A stretch of 64,000 nt of DNA from Lolium rigidum (Eukaryota; Streptophyta; Magnoliopsida; Poales; Poaceae). Below the pieces are notes generated by a model. That model searched no databases. It saw only the letters and a list, made by a program, of their open reading frames with translations, and was not told the origin of the DNA. Location of the stretch: the NCBI RefSeq assembly GCF_022539505.1, contig NC_061508.1:263506736-263570735 (forward strand), written 5' to 3'. Made by a program: the position numbers and the translations under genes. Numbering within the stretch: the stretch's first letter is position 1; every line of letters begins with the position of its first letter. Positions 57,496 through 64,000 of this stretch are shown here, piece by piece.

Positions 57496-60069
57496 GCATC
57501 CCCAAGCTTAGTTCCTGCTCGTCCCGAGCAGGTAAACGATAACAAAGATAATTTCTGGAGTGACATGCCATCATAACCTTGATCATACTATTGTAAGCAT
57601 ATGTAATGAATGCAGCGATCAAAACAATGGTAATGATATGAGTAAACAACTGAATCATAAAGCAAAGACTTTTCATGAATAGTACTTTCAAGACAAGCAT
57701 CAATAAGTCTTGCATAAGAGTTAAATCATAAAGCAATAAATCAAAGTAAAGGCGTTGAAGCAACACAAAGGAAGATTGAGTTTCAGCGGTTGCTTTCAAC
57801 TTATAACATGTATATCTCATGGATATTGTCAATGTAAAGTAATATAACAAGTGCAATATGCAAGTATGTAGGAATCAATGCACAGTTCACACAAGTGTTT
57901 GCTTCTTAAGGTGGAGAGAAATAGGTGAACTGACTCAACATAAAAGTAAAAGAAAGGTCCTTCAAAGAGGAAAGCATCGATTGCTATATTTGTGCTAGAG
58001 CTTTTATTTTGAAAACATGAAACAATTTTGTCAACGGTAGTAATAAAGCATATGTATCATGTAAATTATATCTTACAAGTTGCAAGCCTCATGCATAGTA
58101 TACTAATAGTGCCCGCACCTTGTCCTAATTAGCTTGGATTAACACGGATTATCATTGCATGACATATGTTTCAACCAAGTGTCACAAAGGGGTACCTCTA
58201 TGCCTCCTGTACAAGGGTCTAAGGAGAAAGTTCGCATTGGATTTCTCGCTTTTGATCATTCTTCAACTTAGACACCCATACCGGGACAACATAGACAACA
58301 GATAATGGACTCCTCTTTTAATGCTTAAGCATTCAACAGTTAATATTCTCTTAAGAGATTGAGGTTTTATGTCCAAAGCTGAAACTTCCACCATGATTCA
58401 TGGCTTTAGTTAGCGGCCCAATGTTCTTCTCTAACAGTATGCATACTCAAACCATTTGATTGTGAAAACCGCCCTTACTTCGGACAAGACGAACATGCAT
58501 AGCAACTCACATGATATTCAACAAAGAGTTGATGGCGTCCCCGGGAGCATGGTTATCGCACAACAAGCAACTTAATAAGAGATAAAGTGCATAAGTACAT
58601 ATTCAATACCACAATAGTTTTTAAGGCTATTTTGTCCCATGAGCTATATATTGCAAAGGCGAATGATGGAAATTTAAAGGTAGCACTCAAGCAATTTACT
58701 TTGGAATGGCGGAGAAATACCATGTAGTAGGTAGGTATGGTGGACACAAATGGCATAGTGGTTGGCTCAAGGTTTTTGGATGCATGAGAAGTATTCCCTC
58801 TCGATACAAGGTTTAGGCTAGCAAGGTTATTTGAAACAAACACAAGGATGAACCGGTGCAGCAAAACTCACATAAAAGACATATTGTAAACATTATAAGA
58901 CTCTACACCGTCTTCCTTGTTGTTCAAACTCTTTACTAGAAATTATCTAGACCTTAGAGAGACCAATTATGCAAACCAAATTTTAGCAAGCTCTATGTAT
59001 TTCTTTATTAATAGGTGCAAAGTATATGATGCAAGAGCTTAAACATGAGCACAACAATTGCCAAGTATCAAATTATTCAAGACATTTTATCAATTACTAC
59101 ATGTAGCATTTCCCGTTTCCAACCATATAACAATTAACGAAGCAGTTTCAACCTTCGCCATGAACATTAAAAGCTAAGAACACATGTGTTCATATGAACC
59201 AGCGGAGCGTGTCTCTCTCCCACACAAGCATTTATTCAAACAAAAACAAAAACAAAAACAAACAGACGCTCCAAGTAAAGTACATAAGATGTGGCCGAAT
59301 AAAAATATAGTTTCAAGAGAAGGAACCTGATAAGTTGTTGATGAAGAAGGGGATGCCTTGGGCATCCCAAAGCTTAGACGCTTGGGTCTTCTTAAAATAT
59401 GCAGGGATGAACCACGGGTGCATCCCCAAGCTTAGACTTTTCACTCTTCTTGATCATAGTATATCATCCTCCTCTCTTGACCCTTGAAAACTTCCTCCAC
59501 ACCAAACTCGAAACAAACTCATTAGAGGGTTAGTGCATAATCAAAAATTCACATGTTCAGAGATAACACAATCATTCTTAACACTTCTGGACATTGCACA
59601 AAGCTACTGGAAGTCAATGGAATAAAGAAATCCATCCAACACAGCAAAAGAGGCAATGCGAAATAAAAGGCAGAATCTGTCAAAACAGAACAGTCCGTAA
59701 AGACGAATTTTAAAGTGGCACCAGACTTGCTCAGATGAAAATTCCCAAATTGAATGAAAGTTGCGTACATATCTGAGGATCACACACGTAAATTGGCAGA
59801 TTTTTCTGAGTTACCTACAGAGAATTCTTTCCAGATTCGTGATAGACAGAAATCTGTTTCTGCGCAGTAATCCAAATCTAGTATGAACCTTGCTATCAAA
59901 GACTTTACTTGGCACAACAATGCAATAAAATAAAGATAAGGAGAGGTTGCTACAGTAGTAACAACTTCCAAGACACAAATATAAAACAAAAGTACTGTAG
60001 CAAAATAAAAACGTGGGTTATCTCCCAGGAAGTTCTTTCTTTATAGCCATTAAGATGGGCTCAGCAGTT

Positions 60070-60795
60070 TTAATGATGCACTCGCAAGAAATAAGAGTTG
60101 AAGCAAAAGAGAGCATCAAGAAGCAAATTCAAAACACATTTAAGCCTAACATGCTTCCTATGAAAAGGAATCTTGTACACAAATAAATTCATGAGGAGCA
60201 AAGTGATAAGCATAAGAAGGCAATACAAGCGCAACTTCAAAATTCTCAACATAAAGAGGGGAAACTTAATATTATTAAGATGCATATAACCATGTTTCCC
60301 TCTCTCATAATAACTTTCAGAGGCATCATGAACAAACTCAACAATATAAGTATCACATAAAACATTCTTATCATGAGCTATATGCATAAAATTATTACTC
60401 TCCACATAAGCATGATCAATTTTATTAGTTGTAGTGGGAGCAAATTCAACAAAGTAGCTATCATTATTATTCTCATCATCAAATATAGGAGGCATAATAT
60501 AATCATAATCAAATTTATCCTCCATAACAGGCGGTACTAAAAGACCAATATCATTATAATCATCATAAATAGGAGGCAAAGTATCGTCAAAGTAAATTTT
60601 CTCTCGAATGCTTGGGGGACTAAAAATATCATGCTCATCAAAGCTAGCTTCCCCAAGCTTAGAATTTTCCATATCATTAGCAACAATGGTGTTCAAAGCG
60701 TTCATACTAATATGTTCCATAGGTTTTTTAATTTTCGCATCAAACCATCCATGTCTTAAATCAGGAAATAGAATAAGAAGCTCATTGTTGTCCAT
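60070..60795 (-). CDS. Element-C ORF: acidic protein with hydrophobic C-terminal segments
   Basis: 241 residues, starting MDNNELLILFPDLRHGWFDA. It aligns from about residue 27 with the 221-residue ORF at 54184-54849. The acidic N-terminal part again has MPP/LPP units. The C-terminal part has two hydrophobic stretches (around LRLYCLLMLITLLLMNLF and VLNLLLDALFCFNSYF) separated by a basic loop. Its start is 200-235 bp inside the duplicated PBS. The open frame is kept despite many substitutions against the B copy. Function is unknown; gag-like packaging, membrane association or a decayed gag remnant are all possible. Confidence 0.6.
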   Translation of the reverse strand: MDNNELLILFPDLRHGWFDAKIKKPMEHISMNALNTIVANDMENSKLGEASFDEHDIFSPPSIREKIYFDDTLPPIYDDYNDIGLLVPPVMEDKFDYDYIMPPIFDDENNNDSYFVEFAPTTTNKIDHAYVESNNFMHIAHDKNVLCDTYIVEFVHDASESYYERGKHGYMHLNNIKFPLFMLRILKLRLYCLLMLITLLLMNLFVYKIPFHRKHVRLKCVLNLLLDALFCFNSYFLRVHH

Positions 60796-60931
60796 TATGC
60801 CTAACTAGTGTAAACAAGAAACAAAAAGATGCAATTGCAGGATCTAAAGGAAATAGCTTCGAGCGCACACACAACGACAACAGAAAAGTACTTAGTTACC
60901 TGGGACCGGAGTGTCAGTGCCTTTTACCTTT

Positions 60932-61026
60932 CCTCCCCGGCAACGGCGCCAGAAAATAGCTTCGTTGCCGGGATCCGGTGTGTGTGTGCCGTTTACCTTT
61001 CCTCCCCGGCAACGGCGCCAGAAAAG
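60932..61026 (-). repeat. Tandemly duplicated primer-binding site, period 69 bp
   Basis: CCTCCCCGGCAACGGCGCCA occurs at 60932 and again at 61001, each followed by GAAAA. The copy at 61001 sits at the LTR edge; the other is internal. Element B has only one. Confidence 0.85.
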
Positions 61027-61030
61027 TGCT

Positions 61031-62904
61031 TGATGTCTACGGGTGCTTCTATTCTTGTAGACAGTGTTGGGCCTCCAAGAGCAGAGGTTTGTAGAACAGC
61101 AGCAAGTTTCCCTTAAGTGGATCACCCAAGGTTTATCGAACTCGGGGAGGAAGAGGTCAAAGATATCCCTCTCATGCAACCCTGCAACCACAAAGCAAGA
61201 AGTCTCTTGTGTCCCCAACACACCTAATAGGTGCACTAGTTCGGCGAAGATATAGTGAAATACAAGTGGTATGAATGAATATGAGCAGTAGCAATGGCGC
61301 CAGAAAAGTGCTTGCTGGCGTGCGATTGATGGTAGTAATATTGCAGGAAGTATAACATGCGATAGAAACGAGTAAACAAGCAGCGATAGCAGTATTTAGG
61401 AACAAGGCCTAGGGATCATACTTTCACTAGTGGACACTCTCAACATTGATCACATAACAGAATAAATAGATAGATGCTAGACTCTACACCCTCTTGTTGG
61501 ATGATGAACACCACTAACCGTGTAGGATCAGAACCCTCAATGCTGGAGTTAACAAGCTCCACAATATTCAATGTTCATATTTAAATAACCTTAGAGTGCA
61601 TGACAGATCAACATAACCAAACCAAGTACTAACATAGCATGCACACTCGTCACCTTCACACTACGAAAGGAGGAATAGATCACATCAATACTATCATAGC
61701 AATAGTTAACTTCATAATCTACAAGAGATCACAATCATAGCCTACGCCAAGTACTACACGATGCACACACTCGTCACCATTACACCGTGCGGGAGGAATA
61801 AACTACTTTAATAACATCACTAGAGTAGCACACGAGATAAATTGTGATACAAAACACATTGCAATCATAAAGAGATATAAATAAGCACTTCACTATGCTA
61901 CTCCGAATTACTCTCCGGCAAGATAACGAACACTAATTCATCATGTAGGCAAACCTTAAAGATGCATTCCCAAGTACTAATGAACACCCCACGCTGTCAC
62001 TTTGAGCATTCACAGGAGGTACTAACACACCACAATTTCATAGAGACATCCAACTCAAATCATAACTCGGTGAATAAGTATTCTGTGAAATATAGCCTAA
62101 GAGACCCACACGGTGCACACACTGTCACCTTTACACACGTGGGACAAGGAGTCTCCGGAGATCACATAAGTAAAATCCACTTGACTAGCATAATGACATC
62201 TAGATTACAAGCATCATCATATGAATCTCAATCATGTAAGGCAGCTCATGAGATTATTGTATTGAAGTACATAGGAGAGAGATGAACCACATAGCTACCG
62301 GTACAGCCCCGAGCCTCGATGGAGAACTACTCCCTCCTCATGGGAGACAACGGCGTTGATGAAGATGGCGGTGGTGTCGATGGAGAAGCCTTCCGGGGCA
62401 CTTCCCCGTCCCGGCGGCATGCCGGAACGAGAGACTCCTGTCTCCCCGGATCTTGGCTTCGCGATGGCGGCGGCTTGGAAGGTTTTCTCTGGTTTCGTCG
62501 AACGTGGTAGGGTTTTCGCGACGGAGACTTTATGTAGGCGGAAGGGCAAGGTCGGTGGAGTCCTGGTGGGGCCACACACTAGGCCGGCGCGGCCAGGGCT
62601 TGGGCCGCGCCGCCCTACTGTTTCCCCACCTCGTGGCCCCACTTCGTTTCCCTTCGGACTTCCGGAAGCTTCGTGGAAAAATAGGACCCCGGGCGTTGAT
62701 TTTGTCCGATTCCGAGAATATTTCCTTACTAGGATTTCTGAAACCAAAAACAGCAGAAAACAGGAACCGGCCCTTCGGCATCTCGTCAATAGGTTAGTTC
62801 CGGAAAACGCATAAATATGACATAAAGTATGCATAAAACATGTAGATATCATCAATAATGTGGCATGGAACATAAGAAATTATCGATACGTCGGAGACGT
62901 ATCG
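61031..62904 (-). repeat. LTR 'D'
   Basis: 1874 bp, TGATGTCTACGGG...GACGTATCG; the last base is G instead of A. It lies between a PBS on its left and a PPT plus another interior on its right, so it serves as an LTR for both neighbours. Confidence 0.9.
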
Positions 62905-64000
62905 GCATCCCCAAGCTTAGTTCCTGCTCGTCCCGAGCGGGTAAACGATAACTACGGATAATTTCTGGAGTGACATGCCATCATAACCTTGATCATACTA
63001 TTGTAAGCATATGTAATGAATGCAGCGATCAAAACAATGGTAATGACATGAGTAAACAAATGAATCATAAAGCAAAGACTTTTCATGAATAGTACTTTCA
63101 AGACAAGCATCAATAAGTCTTGCATAAGAGTTAACTCATAAAGCAATAATTCAAAGTAAAAGGTATTGAAGCAACATAAAGGAAGATTAAGTTTCAGCGG
63201 TTGCTTTCAACTTATAACATGTATATCTCATGGATAATTGTCAACATAGAGTAATATAACAAATGCAATATGCAAGTATGTAGGAATCAATGCACAGTTC
63301 ACGCAAGTGTTTGCTTCTTGAGATGGAGAGAAATAGGTGAACTGACTCAACATAAAAGTAAAAGAAAGGCCCTTCGCAGAGGGAAGCATTGATTGCTATA
63401 TTTGTGCTAGAGCTTTGATTTTGAAAACATAAAGAGAGCATAAAAGTAAAATTTTGAGAGGTGTTTGTTGTTGTCAACGAATGGTAGTGGGCACTCTAAC
63501 CCCCTTGCCAGACAAACCTTCAAAGAGCGGCTCTCATGAAGGACGTTATCTCTACCAGCAAGGTAGATCATCCCTCTTCTCTTTTGTTTACACATGTATT
63601 TTAGTTTTATTTATGGATGACACTCCTCCCAACCTTTTGCTTACACAAGCCATGGCTAACCGAATCCTCGGGTGCCTTCCAACATTCACGTACCATGAAG
63701 GAGTGTCTATTTGCAAAATTAAGTTGCTTACTGATGAATCAGAGCAAAACATGTGAAGAGAATTATTAATGAAGGTTGATTAATTGGGGGCTGGGAACCC
63801 CGCGCCAGCTCTTTTTGCAAAATTATTGGATAAGAGGATGAAGCCACTAGTCCATTGGTGAAAGTTGCCCAACAAGAATGAAAGATAAACACCACATACT
63901 TCCTCATGAGCTATAAAACATTGACACAAATCAGAGGTGATAAATTTTGAATTATTTAAAGGTAGCACTCAAGCAATTTACTTTGGAATGGCGGAGAAAT
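62905..64000 (-). other. Interior of a third family member, running off the window
   Basis: Starts with the PPT motif GCATCCCCAAGCTTAG (plus) at the LTR edge. It follows the interior of B more closely than that of C, including the module at 63420-63850. No ORF with a recognised domain lies in the part visible. Confidence 0.65.

Larger units (their letters stand above)
57496..61030 (-). other. Interior of the second family member (element C)
   Basis: Colinear with the interior of B, but between about 58010 and 58600 it carries a different module from the corresponding parts of B (43670-44090) and the third copy (63420-63850). PPT-like motifs recur at 59362-59376 and 59420-59435, and a shorter one near 60650. 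It has one ORF (60070-60795) and no gag-pol. Confidence 0.7.

Noticed and set aside
53105..64000. CRISPR-like or satellite array in the repeated right-hand third
   Set aside because: The repeats are LTRs and interiors of a retroelement, kilobases long and not regularly spaced short units.

Overview
The window is nuclear DNA from a large, repeat-rich plant genome. The best guess is a cool-season grass (Pooideae, Triticeae or a close relative). This rests on the repeats: BARE-1/Angela-type copia elements, TGATACGTC-type gypsy LTRs, Stowaway MITEs with ACTCCCTCCGTC ends, and a CACTA end. No prokaryotic, CRISPR, rRNA or tRNA feature was found. The species cannot be fixed from the sequence.

Only two ordinary host genes are well supported, both in the first quarter. 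At 7.35-11.5 kb (+) is a gene with a long 5'UTR intron, encoding a 445-residue acidic protein with one membrane segment. At 13.5-15.5 kb (-) is a three-exon F-box/LRR/FBD gene of 429 residues. A 3' gene fragment (1-165) and a decayed short gene (6004-6428) precede them. Positions 431-5647 are non-coding LTR-like DNA holding a solo LTR with a GTTAT target-site duplication (TSD).

From about 16 kb onward everything is transposable elements, nested as follows. A decayed copia (18.37-22.25 kb, -) carries a 648-bp hAT element (8-bp TSD) and lies beside a duplicated CACTA end. A non-autonomous gypsy-type element 'B' (left LTR at 22248) is inserted in that copia. B is split by two insertions. (1) 23859-43223 is a gypsy element with TSD CTACC. 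(2) 44539-53099 is a copia with TSD CTATG and a decayed interior. Element (1) is in turn split by a second copia (29342-38139, TSD GATGA). To the right of B the same family continues as LTR, interior, LTR, interior up to the window edge.

The most unusual object is gypsy element (1). It keeps gag and protease on the minus strand but has no reverse transcriptase, RNase H or integrase. The rest of its interior carries two genes on the opposite strand: a 162-residue Ser/Asp/Glu-rich protein, and a six-exon plant-mobile-domain (PMD) gene whose introns are all phase 0. The PMD gene meets gag-protease tail to tail, and the younger copia sits in its last exon. Extra antisense genes are known in some plant Ty3/gypsy lineages, so the class is not new. 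The combination of gag-protease only, a spliced PMD gene and an acidic partner ORF is still worth a close look.

The B family is also notable. It has no gag-pol; its one kept ORF encodes an acidic protein with hydrophobic C-terminal segments. It also has several internal copies of its polypurine-tract motif, and one copy has a duplicated primer-binding site.
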